From: Vulcanimicrobiota bacterium
Lineage (GTDB): Bacteria > Vulcanimicrobiota > Vulcanimicrobiia > Vulcanimicrobiales > Vulcanimicrobiaceae
DNA length: 64,000 nucleotides
Direction of reading: 5' to 3'
Assembly (NCBI GenBank): GCA_027459645.1
Contig: DAIDHQ010000014.1
Coordinates: 1 to 64,000, forward strand
Positions 32,247 to 39,946 of this stretch are shown in pieces. Every line of letters starts with the position of its first letter. Position 1 is the stretch's first letter. The notes below the pieces were generated by a model that was not told where the DNA came from, did no database searches, and saw nothing but the letters and a program-made list of their open reading frames with translations. A program made the translations under genes and the position numbers.

Positions 32247-33874
32247 CGCGACACCGGCGTTTCGACGATGACGTCTTTTGCGTCTTTGTCTTCGCGCAAG
32301 CCGAGAAACGCCGGATGGCGTAAGTACCCGTCGCGCGTCCATTCCGTGAAGCGGACTTCACAGACTAAATCGGGCTTCACCCAATGCACCGGCGCATTTG
32401 CGACCACGTCGTTCGCAAACGGCGACGAAACGCGCGCGCGGGCGTCGAGCTTCTTGGCGATCTCCGCGATCAACTTGGCGCTGAACCCGGTGCCCACGTT
32501 GCCGACGAAGCGCAATTTCTTTCCGTCGTACGCGCCGATGAGGAGCGAACCGAACCCCTTACGGCTTCCGCGCGGGTCGGTCCAGCCGCCGATCACGAAT
32601 TCTTGCTCGAACTGCGCCTTGATCTTCAACCAATCGCGCGTGCGCCGTTCGACGTAGGTGGAGCCGCGCTTCTTCGCGATAATGCCTTCGAGGTGGTTGC
32701 GCTGCGCCTGCGCGAAGAGCTGCTTCCCCTTTCCGATCACGTGCTTCGAGTAGAGTACGAGCGCATCGTCGCGTATTAAACGTTCGAGGAGCGCTTTGCG
32801 CTCCTCGAGAGGTGTCTTTCGCTGATCGCGTCCGTCGGCATAGAGCACGTCGAAGGCAACGTACGTGAGATCGCCGCCGCTTTTCTGCGATTCCTGGAGA
32901 CGCTGAAAATCCGAGCGGCCTTTCGAATCCAAACTTACGATCTCGCCGTCGACGACGATCGGGATGCTCTCGAACGCCTCGGCGAGATCGGCCATCTGCG
33001 GAAATTTCGTCAAGAGGTTCAAGCCGTTGCGCGAAAGCAACGTGAGTTTTCCGTGCGCGTCGATCGTGCAGACCGCGCGATAGCCGTCCCACTTGATCTC
33101 GAAGAGCCAATCGTTATCGTCGAAGGGCGCGTCCACGAGCGTCGCGAGTTCGACCGACTTGATGTGCGGCAGCGGCTCGGCTTTGGTCTTCGCCGCCGCT
33201 CGCGCGGCCGCACGTTTGGGCGGATCCTTTGCCTTCGACGAGGTCCACGTTTTCGGGTGCTTTTCGCGCCGGATGTCGTCGAGCGTTCGTCCGGTCAGCA
33301 CGGATTCGGGGTGCTCGTCGACGTCGTAACGTTTGGGATCGTTTCCGTCGTGATCTTTGATCAGCAACCACGGATCGCCGTGTTCGCCTTCTTTCGGCTT
33401 CATCCGCACGAGCGTGAACATGCCCTTCATCTTGTGACCGTGCATGATGAACTTGATCTTGCCACTCGCGATTTCGTCGGCAGGATCGTCCCCTTCGGCA
33501 AGCTCGTACCAGCCGTTGTCCCAAACGATCACCTCGCCCGCGCCGTACTGGCCCTCGGGAATGACGCCTTCGAAATCGCGATAATCCATCGGATGGTCCT
33601 CGACGTGCATCGCCAGCCGGCGCTCGCCGGGAACCAGCGTCGGGCCTTTCGGAACCGCCCACGACGCAAGAACGCCCGCGGCTTCTAAGCGGAAATCATA
33701 GTGAAGCCGCGTGGCGTCGTGTTTTTGAATCACGAACCGGAGGCGTTTGCGGCTCTTGGCTTTGGCGCCGCTCGGTTCGGGCGTAATCTTGAAATCGCGC
33801 TTTTTCTTGTACGTGGCGAGCGAACCGGGTTTCCGGTCCGCTTCGCCCGTACGCTTCTTGCGAGATGCCGGCAT
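32243..33874 (-). CDS. LigD-type 3'-phosphoesterase and ATP-dependent DNA ligase
   Basis: The 543-residue protein has an N-terminal 3'-phosphoesterase domain (FVIQKHDATRLHYDFRLE, EDHPMDYRDFEGVIPEGQYG), then an ATP-dependent ligase. The nucleotidyl-lysine motif is FEIKWDGYRAVC, and downstream ligase motifs include VVDGEIV and GIIAKKRGSTYVE, with an OB-fold end. With the polymerase protein and Ku it forms a complete bacterial NHEJ set. Splitting the polymerase into a second gene is an alternative to the three-domain fused LigD. Confidence 0.95.
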   Translation of the reverse strand: MPASRKKRTGEADRKPGSLATYKKKRDFKITPEPSGAKAKSRKRLRFVIQKHDATRLHYDFRLEAAGVLASWAVPKGPTLVPGERRLAMHVEDHPMDYRDFEGVIPEGQYGAGEVIVWDNGWYELAEGDDPADEIASGKIKFIMHGHKMKGMFTLVRMKPKEGEHGDPWLLIKDHDGNDPKRYDVDEHPESVLTGRTLDDIRREKHPKTWTSSKAKDPPKRAAARAAAKTKAEPLPHIKSVELATLVDAPFDDNDWLFEIKWDGYRAVCTIDAHGKLTLLSRNGLNLLTKFPQMADLAEAFESIPIVVDGEIVSLDSKGRSDFQRLQESQKSGGDLTYVAFDVLYADGRDQRKTPLEERKALLERLIRDDALVLYSKHVIGKGKQLFAQAQRNHLEGIIAKKRGSTYVERRTRDWLKIKAQFEQEFVIGGWTDPRGSRKGFGSLLIGAYDGKKLRFVGNVGTGFSAKLIAEIAKKLDARARVSSPFANDVVANAPVHWVKPDLVCEVRFTEWTRDGYLRHPAFLGLREDKDAKDVIVETPVSR

Positions 33875-33887
33875 TATATGCCGACTC

Positions 33888-34046
33888 TTACACCCTTGCG
33901 CCCCGGCCGGTCAACAGGTTGACGATCAACAGGACCACTGCGACCACCAACACGATGTGAATGAACCCTCCGAAGAGGTGGAACGCCAATCCGAGCAGCC
34001 AGAAGACAAACAGAATGACGATGATCGTCCAGAGCAGGCCGGCCAC
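33888..34046 (-). CDS. lmo0937-family small membrane protein
   Basis: The 52-residue frame starts at GTG: MAGLLWTIIVILFVFWLLGL, then AFHLFGGFIHIVLVVAVVLLIVNLLTGRG, two membrane helices with a glycine turn. This is the lmo0937-type small membrane protein pattern, common near stress genes. It sits directly behind the following minus-strand membrane gene and before the LigD ligase. Confidence 0.85.
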   Translation of the reverse strand: MAGLLWTIIVILFVFWLLGLAFHLFGGFIHIVLVVAVVLLIVNLLTGRGARV

Positions 34047-34049
34047 GAA

Positions 34050-34307
34050 TTATTGGCCCCCGCCGCCACCGCTCGTGGTGGTCGTCGTGCTGTGCGTCGT
34101 GGAACCGCCGGTGGTGCTGCCGCCCGTCGTGCCGCTGTTTCCGCCCGGCGCCGTAATCGTCGTCTGATGCGTCGTTGAATTAGTCGTGGTCGACCATGGA
34201 TGCCATGCAAAGAGGGCGATAAGGACCGCAACGATCACGATCAGCGTGATGCCGATCGCGGCACCGCTGCTGCCGCCCTCGTCCCGAACGATAACCGGAT
34301 CGCTCAT
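34050..34307 (-). CDS. Small membrane-anchored Thr/Gly-rich protein
   Basis: The 85-residue protein begins MSDPVIVRDEGGSSGAAIGI, followed by one membrane helix (TLIVIVAVLIALFAWHPW), then a low-complexity Thr/Ser/Gly tail with TTGGSTTHSTTTTTSGGGGGQ-like repeats outside the membrane. AGGAG lies 13 bp upstream of the ATG. It ends 3 bp before the lmo0937-type gene, so the two are likely co-transcribed. Function unknown. Confidence 0.8.
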   Translation of the reverse strand: MSDPVIVRDEGGSSGAAIGITLIVIVAVLIALFAWHPWSTTTNSTTHQTTITAPGGNSGTTGGSTTGGSTTHSTTTTTSGGGGGQ

Positions 34308-34403
34308 ATCTTTTCGCTTTCTCCTTTCGAGTGTGTCGAAGCGACTGGAGTTTTTCCCGCAGAGCCGCAAGCACAAACCTCGTTGCCCTCGAAGGGGCCA
34401 AGC

Positions 34404-34694
34404 ATGTGGAATACGGCAGGACTGATTGCCGCGTCGATCGTTATGGCGATCGCTTTTGTCAGGAGCCGGACTCGCGGCGGATTCTACGATGCGGACGTCT
34501 ATGGGATGACGGCGCGCACGCACCGCACCTACGCGCTCGTAGCCGGTTTTTTTGCGCTTGCTTTCGCAGCAACCTACGCGCTGCCGTGGCGCGCGGCTCC
34601 GGTCTGGCTGCTTGCAGCGTTCGTTCCCTTTGCGTTGTTATACCTCACATCGTTCTTACGCGGGGCTTACGAAGATGACGACGACAACAATTAA
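34404..34694 (+). CDS. Small membrane protein
   Basis: This 96-residue protein has three hydrophobic segments (residues ~5-20, 42-62 and 68-88) and an acidic tail YEDDDDNN. The ATG has GAAGGGG 6 bp upstream. Its end overlaps the start of the SSP411-type gene by 20 bp, indicating co-transcription. No family is recognised. Confidence 0.7.
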   Translation: MWNTAGLIAASIVMAIAFVRSRTRGGFYDADVYGMTARTHRTYALVAGFFALAFAATYALPWRAAPVWLLAAFVPFALLYLTSFLRGAYEDDDDNN

Positions 34695-36369
34695 CTGGAT
34701 GCCGTGGGGCGAGGAGGCCTTCGCGCGAGCAAAACGCGAGGACAAACCGGTCCTGCTTTCGATCTCCGCCGTCTGGTGCCACTGGTGTCACGTCATGGAC
34801 GAGACCACCTATTCGGATGCCGGCGTCATCGAAAGCATCAACGACAACTATGTCGCGGTGCGCGTCGATAACGACGAACGCCCGGACGTCAATGCGCGCT
34901 ATAACATGGGCGGTTGGCCGACGACCGCATTTCTCGCACCCGACGGCACCACGCTTACGGGCGCGACCTATCTGCCCGCCTCCGCAATGCATCGCGCGCT
35001 TTCGGACGTCGCGCGCTTCTACGCAGAGAAGAAAAGCGAAATCGAGGCGCGCGCTCTCGAACTGCGCGGAAAGCGCGCCTCCCACGAACCGGTTGCTCCG
35101 AACGTGCTCGTTCCCGCCATGGTCGAACGCGTCGCGGACGTTATCGCGGACAGTTACGATCCGGAATTCGGCGGCTTCGGCGACGCCCCGAAATTCCCGC
35201 AACCCGAAGTACTCGATTTCTTGCTTTCGGAATGGCGCGTTCGCAACGAACCGCGATGGTATGAAATGGTCGAACGCACGATGCTCGAGATGTCGCGCGG
35301 CGGCATGTACGACCACGTCGAAGGCGGATTCTTCCGCTATTCCACCACGCGCGATTGGTCGATTCCGCATTTCGAAAAGATGGCGGAGGATCACGCGGGC
35401 TTGCTTCGCGTGCTCGCGCAATTGCAGATCTTCGCTCCGACGGCAGCCACGCGCGAGACCATGCATTCGGCGCTCGGATACGTACGCGAGGTGTTGCTCG
35501 ACAAGCGCACCGGACTCTTTGCGGGGAGCCAAGACGCCGACGAGGCGTATTTCGCGTTGCCGCTCGATGAGCGCCGCGCGCGCGAAGCGCCGTTCGTCGA
35601 CCGCCGGTCGTTTTCGAATTGGAGCGCCGCGCTCGCGGGGTCGTTCGCATGGTGCGCGCTCGCGCTGGACGACGACGCGCTTGCGGCCGAAGCCGCGGCG
35701 GCGCTCGATGCACTGCACGATCGGGCACGCGACGACGACGGCCTGCTCTACCACGTGATGCCCCCCGGCGGAGCGCCCCGCATCCGGGGACTGCTTTCGG
35801 ACCAGGTCGCCTACGTGCGCGCCTTGTTGGACGCCCATGAAATGTTGGGCGACGCGCGCTTCCTGGAACGCGCCCGCGCCCATGCCGACCGCACCATCGA
35901 GGCCTTCGAAGGAAGCGACGGCGGCTTCCACGACCACGCGCGCAAGGAAGAGCTGCTGGGACGGCTCGACATCGCCGACCGGCCGATCGGGGAGAACGGG
36001 ATCATGGCCGAGAGCCTGCTGCGGCTGGCCGTCATGACCGGCGAGGACCGTTATCGGCAGGCCGCCGAGCGCGTCCTCACGCTCTACGCAGCCACTTTCG
36101 CGAACGCCGGCAGCTTCGCCGCGACCTACGCCCGCGCGCTACGCCGGTACCTCTCCCCGGAGACGTCGGTGAGGCTCGAGGGTTCGCCGGAGGCAGCAGC
36201 CGAGTTCCGCGAGGCCGCCCGGCGGCTACCGGGGGCGTTCACCACCGTGTACGGGGACCGCGCCCAGGAGCCGCTTCGAGCCTTCGTCTGCGTCGGCACC
36301 ACGTGCGCCGCCCCCATCGAAAGCGCGGCCGAGCTTCGCTCCGCCTATGATTCCGTGACCGCCGGATGA
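34675..36369 (+). CDS. SSP411/YyaL-type thioredoxin-domain protein
   Basis: The 564-residue protein opens with a thioredoxin-like domain ([47 protein letters not shown]), then a large alpha-barrel like glycosidases ([38 protein letters not shown]). This is the DUF255/SSP411 family; its enzymatic role is not settled. The CxxC is CHWC. The start overlaps the small membrane gene upstream, and the length is somewhat short for the family. Confidence 0.92.
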   Translation: MTTTTINWMPWGEEAFARAKREDKPVLLSISAVWCHWCHVMDETTYSDAGVIESINDNYVAVRVDNDERPDVNARYNMGGWPTTAFLAPDGTTLTGATYLPASAMHRALSDVARFYAEKKSEIEARALELRGKRASHEPVAPNVLVPAMVERVADVIADSYDPEFGGFGDAPKFPQPEVLDFLLSEWRVRNEPRWYEMVERTMLEMSRGGMYDHVEGGFFRYSTTRDWSIPHFEKMAEDHAGLLRVLAQLQIFAPTAATRETMHSALGYVREVLLDKRTGLFAGSQDADEAYFALPLDERRAREAPFVDRRSFSNWSAALAGSFAWCALALDDDALAAEAAAALDALHDRARDDDGLLYHVMPPGGAPRIRGLLSDQVAYVRALLDAHEMLGDARFLERARAHADRTIEAFEGSDGGFHDHARKEELLGRLDIADRPIGENGIMAESLLRLAVMTGEDRYRQAAERVLTLYAATFANAGSFAATYARALRRYLSPETSVRLEGSPEAAAEFREAARRLPGAFTTVYGDRAQEPLRAFVCVGTTCAAPIESAAELRSAYDSVTAG

Positions 36370-36415
36370 AACACCGCCGCCTGTGCTGCGTAGTGGATGG
36401 TGGAGGAAATCGAAC

Positions 36416-36823
36416 ATGACACCGTACGTCGAGCTCTTGATGCAGTACGTCCGCCCGGAAAGCCAGGGCGCCTTCTATTACGACTTCCGGCGGTTCGCCA
36501 AAGACCCCAACGTTGCGCTGCTGCTGACGATTCTGCTCGGCATTATCGGCGGCGAAGCCTATTACATGGGCGAGTGGAAGCGCGGCCTCTTGATGAGCTT
36601 CGCAATGTTCTCAGGCATCGGACTCTTCGTGAGCATCCCCGTATGGATTGCGCGCTGCTTCACGATCACGTCGGAGTGCGAAACCTATAACGACTTTCTC
36701 GCCTACACGCTCGCCTATCGCTATTTGCCGGCCGGCACCGCTCCCGAACCCCCGCAACCGGCCACGCCGCAAAACCGTCCGCGCCCGAATATTTCGAATC
36801 TTCCGGTCAGCGTTCGCGCTTAA
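36416..36823 (+). CDS. TM2-like membrane protein
   Basis: The 135-residue protein starts at an ATG with GGAGG 8 bp upstream. It has two membrane segments (VALLLTILLGIIGGEAYYMGEW, LLMSFAMFSGIGLFVSIPVWIARC) of the TM2 type, then a proline-rich tail. It lies 46 bp after the SSP411-type gene and overlaps the convergent gene end at 36820 by 4 bp. Confidence 0.75.
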   Translation: MTPYVELLMQYVRPESQGAFYYDFRRFAKDPNVALLLTILLGIIGGEAYYMGEWKRGLLMSFAMFSGIGLFVSIPVWIARCFTITSECETYNDFLAYTLAYRYLPAGTAPEPPQPATPQNRPRPNISNLPVSVRA

Positions 36824-37959
36824 GACGACATTCGGATAAACGCGTTCCAGTACCAGACGCCCCATAACGATGCCGCGATGGAGTACACGATCAACACGTA
36901 GCTCCATCGCGGCATTTTTTCGCGCACCGCAAGGAACATCAACCCGACGATAAACGGCTCGAAATCGAGCGCGTGGCGCATGCCGAACTGCGCGAAGCCG
37001 TTCACGTAGTAGATAAAATTCGGACCGGCCGTCAGAATTGCGGCGATCCAAAGCGCGATCGCCCAGCGAACCGGCTTTCGTGCGAAGAACGCGAGGATGA
37101 GCGCGGGCGACGTCCAGGTCAGCGCGACACCGCTCATCGAGGGCTGAAGATACGGCCACTGCGCGATGCGATCGGGCATCTGCACGAAATACGACCATAG
37201 TTGATACGGGAAGTAGCGCAACTGAAACGGCGATCCGGTCGGGCTTCCGGCTTGATCCTGGTGATACCACGCCGAGTAGCCGATGTCGTACCATACGCCC
37301 CAGCGCGCATAATTGTACCAAATCCAAAAGATCGCGAAAGGAACGAGCGCAGCCGCAAACGTTCCAAGCGCGCGGCGCGATTGCAGCAGATAGGCATAAA
37401 CCGGCAACGCCATTACCATATCGAAGCGCGCGAGCAACGCACAGGCCGCCCAAATCGCGACCAGCCATCCCCGGCGCTTTCCGGCGAGTTCCGCAAGTGC
37501 GAGCATCGTAAAACAGACCGCGGCAACGTGCGCGACGAACCATACGTCGCCCAGCATCGCGGCCCACAGCAAGTCGGTTCCCGCAAGAAAGAACGCGCAG
37601 ATCCAGGCGTTTGCAACCGTCGGGACGCCCATGCGCTCTCCGAACTCATAGGTCGCGCCTATGGCAATTGCACCGAGCACGATCGCAAGCAGCGTTTGGT
37701 TTGCGCCGCCAAAGATTGCGACGAACGGCAGCAACAAGATCGCCGGCAGCGGTGCCTCGATGATGTAGTAGAAGCCGTGGTAGGGCAACGCATCGATGTA
37801 GCCCCCCGGCCAATCGATCCATACGTGCCCGTGCAAAAATGCCTGCGCCAAGAGCACGTAGTTGTTGTACGGCGTCGAGCGGCCGTGTGCGACCAGCGCG
37901 ATAACGAAGAACGCGATCGCGCCCGCGATAAAAGACGGTTTGATCGTTAGCGTTTTAAT
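36820..37959 (-). CDS. Polytopic membrane protein, glycosyltransferase-like
   Basis: About 10 membrane segments and a short N-terminal loop with PYNNYVLLAQAFLHGHVWIDWPGGYIDALPYHG suggest a lipid-linked-sugar glycosyltransferase of the GT-C type. No ATG, GTG or TTG lies near the beginning in frame. The best start is an ATT at 37959, with GGAG 8 bp upstream, inside the end of the preceding gene. The product is then 379 residues. An ATT start is rare, so a frameshift or a far upstream start is the alternative. Confidence 0.65.
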   Translation of the reverse strand: MKTLTIKPSFIAGAIAFFVIALVAHGRSTPYNNYVLLAQAFLHGHVWIDWPGGYIDALPYHGFYYIIEAPLPAILLLPFVAIFGGANQTLLAIVLGAIAIGATYEFGERMGVPTVANAWICAFFLAGTDLLWAAMLGDVWFVAHVAAVCFTMLALAELAGKRRGWLVAIWAACALLARFDMVMALPVYAYLLQSRRALGTFAAALVPFAIFWIWYNYARWGVWYDIGYSAWYHQDQAGSPTGSPFQLRYFPYQLWSYFVQMPDRIAQWPYLQPSMSGVALTWTSPALILAFFARKPVRWAIALWIAAILTAGPNFIYYVNGFAQFGMRHALDFEPFIVGLMFLAVREKMPRWSYVLIVYSIAASLWGVWYWNAFIRMSS

Positions 37960-39251
37960 GGCAGTCGCTCCACGCGGTACAAGTCGGTTTGCGTCGCTAC
38001 GCGTTCGAGGCCGAAGCCCGTAACGCTTCCCTCCGGCGTTCCTACCACATAGACGGGGCGCCGCGCGAGCCAGCCGCCGAGCCGATCCGCCACGTCGCCG
38101 TACCAGGAACTGACGATCAGCCGGTGTCCCGTAGCCCGGTCGACGTCGCGGCGATATTCCAGCGTGGGCGCCAGCTCCCACGTCGAAACCAGCACCGCGT
38201 CGTCGGGCGTAGAGCGCAATACCGCGTTGCTTTCGTCGAGTGCGCGCGTGTCGTAGGGCTGATCGAAGAAACCGCGCCCGCCGACCAACATCCAGACGAT
38301 CGCGACCGCCGCCAGCGAGTAGCACGCAAAAGACACGTAGCGTCGACGGAGGCGCCCGATGCCATACCCGCTCGCGGCGGCGAGCACGGCGAAGAGCGGC
38401 AGGTAGTACCGCGTGATATCGGATTCATCGGGGAACCCCAGCGCGAAGATCGTGCTGCCGATGCCGCTGAGAAGAAGTGCGGGTACGCGTACGTCGTGCC
38501 GCCGCCACGCGACGGCCACTCCGGCGAGTGCAAGGAGCAACGCAACGTTCGTTTCGCGCAGCAGTGTCGAGACGAATGCGGCCGGGCTCGAAAATGCGCC
38601 GCGAACCTCGATCCCAGCGGCAAACACGACGTCGCGCGGCAAGAACGCGTAGGGAACGATCGCGAGCGTAAGGGCGATTCCCGCCGCAACAAAGAGCGGC
38701 GCCAACGGCCGTTCGTGAAGCCGCGCGACGACGAGCGTGAGAATGCCCGGAAGCATCCACATCGCCACGGGGTGTATTGCGAGGGCGGCGCCCAACGCGG
38801 CGGCCGCAACATAGAGATCGACGCGCGACCCGGAGCGATACCAGCAGAGCCAGCGCCACAAAGTCAATGCAAACGCAGCGGTTTCCAGCGCATGGACGTC
38901 GGCCCGCGTCGCGACCGCCCATGCCACGCTTCCGAATGCAAAGATCAGTGCGGCCGCAAGCGACGCCCACGCATCATCGCACAACTCACGAACGACGGCG
39001 CTCACGCACCACGCGGCTAGACTCATCGCGACGGCGCTGAGCATGCTCATGCGCCATGCAACGCTGCCGAACGGGAACGCGTGCGACCACAACCAGCCGA
39101 TCAGCACGTAGAGCGGCGCGCCGGGCGGGTGAGCCAGGCGAAACATATACGGGACGACGTCCATCTCGCCGACGTCCCAATATCCGACGGTGCGGTACGC
39201 GCTCATTGCGTACACGGCAAATGGAACCAGCCACGCCGCGAAACGCGTCAC
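37947..39251 (-). CDS. DUF2723-like membrane protein, O-mannosyltransferase-type
   Basis: The 434-residue protein starts at GTG and has about 10 membrane helices. Its first loop reads YWDVGEMDVVPYMFRLAHPPGAPLYVLIG, close to the GxxD/E and HPPG pattern of DUF2723 and PMT-type GT-C enzymes. The C-terminal ~110 residues are soluble. It is 3 bp downstream of the secreted-protein gene and overlaps the next membrane gene, so the three are one operon, perhaps modifying cell-surface molecules. Confidence 0.8.
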   Translation of the reverse strand: MTRFAAWLVPFAVYAMSAYRTVGYWDVGEMDVVPYMFRLAHPPGAPLYVLIGWLWSHAFPFGSVAWRMSMLSAVAMSLAAWCVSAVVRELCDDAWASLAAALIFAFGSVAWAVATRADVHALETAAFALTLWRWLCWYRSGSRVDLYVAAAALGAALAIHPVAMWMLPGILTLVVARLHERPLAPLFVAAGIALTLAIVPYAFLPRDVVFAAGIEVRGAFSSPAAFVSTLLRETNVALLLALAGVAVAWRRHDVRVPALLLSGIGSTIFALGFPDESDITRYYLPLFAVLAAASGYGIGRLRRRYVSFACYSLAAVAIVWMLVGGRGFFDQPYDTRALDESNAVLRSTPDDAVLVSTWELAPTLEYRRDVDRATGHRLIVSSWYGDVADRLGGWLARRPVYVVGTPEGSVTGFGLERVATQTDLYRVERLPLKR

Positions 39252-39254
39252 GCG

Positions 39255-39944
39255 TTACTCGATTGGCGAGAGCGTTTGTTGAGGGAGCGGTTTGGGCGTA
39301 TTGAACGTCGATGCGGGCAACGATGACGGAAAGCGATAATCGCTCCACTCGATGCGCTCGCGCGCCTTCTTCCCGTTTACCGTGGCATCGACGGTCGCGG
39401 CGAGCGGGACCCAGTGGCTGCCCTGCTTGCCATAGGTGATCGACCCCGTGCCGCTCGCAATTGCGTTCGAGGTAGTGAAATCGATCGTCTTCGGCAAGAA
39501 CGTCAATCCGTCGATCACGACGCGCGTTACGACAAAGCCGCTCGAAGATGCGACGAGCGGGGAAGTCTGAAATTCGTAATCGAGATGCCGCCCGTCGCGC
39601 ACCGCGCGAAGAAAGAGCATCGTGTAGGCCGAGGAATGCGGGGCGATCCGCCCGATGAAATACCGGTCAGGCCTGTCTTCGATGCGCACGACCTTGTGCG
39701 CGAGGCGCTTTCCGTCGACCGCCAGGATCTCGTCGCGCACTTTCTTTCCCGTACGATAGATTTGATGACGCTGCTCGATCGCCGTCGTCCCCGCCTGCGA
39801 AACGGCGTACTGAAAGATCATCGCCTTGGGCGGCTTCAGATCGCTCAGCTCGAGTTCGTAGCGCTGCAGCACCAGTTGCGAGTCCATCGGTACCGCGCCA
39901 AGCAGCGCGAGTACGCCGAAGACCAGCACGACGATCCGTCGCAT
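39255..39944 (-). CDS. Secreted protein, outer-membrane-sorting-like fold
   Basis: The 229-residue protein has a signal peptide (MRRIVVLVFGVLALLGAVPM) and a beta-rich mature part with LKPPKAMIFQYAVSQAGTTAIEQ and IYRTGKKVRDEILAVDG. This looks like the half-barrel fold of LolA-type and related proteins. It lies 2 bp after alaS. A role with the membrane glycosyltransferases behind it is possible but not shown. Confidence 0.65.
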   Translation of the reverse strand: MRRIVVLVFGVLALLGAVPMDSQLVLQRYELELSDLKPPKAMIFQYAVSQAGTTAIEQRHQIYRTGKKVRDEILAVDGKRLAHKVVRIEDRPDRYFIGRIAPHSSAYTMLFLRAVRDGRHLDYEFQTSPLVASSSGFVVTRVVIDGLTFLPKTIDFTTSNAIASGTGSITYGKQGSHWVPLAATVDATVNGKKARERIEWSDYRFPSSLPASTFNTPKPLPQQTLSPIE

Positions 39945-39946
39945 CG

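Noticed and set aside
34645-35937. Minus-strand open frame of 430 codons
   Set aside because: Antisense to the SSP411-type gene, which has clear family motifs.
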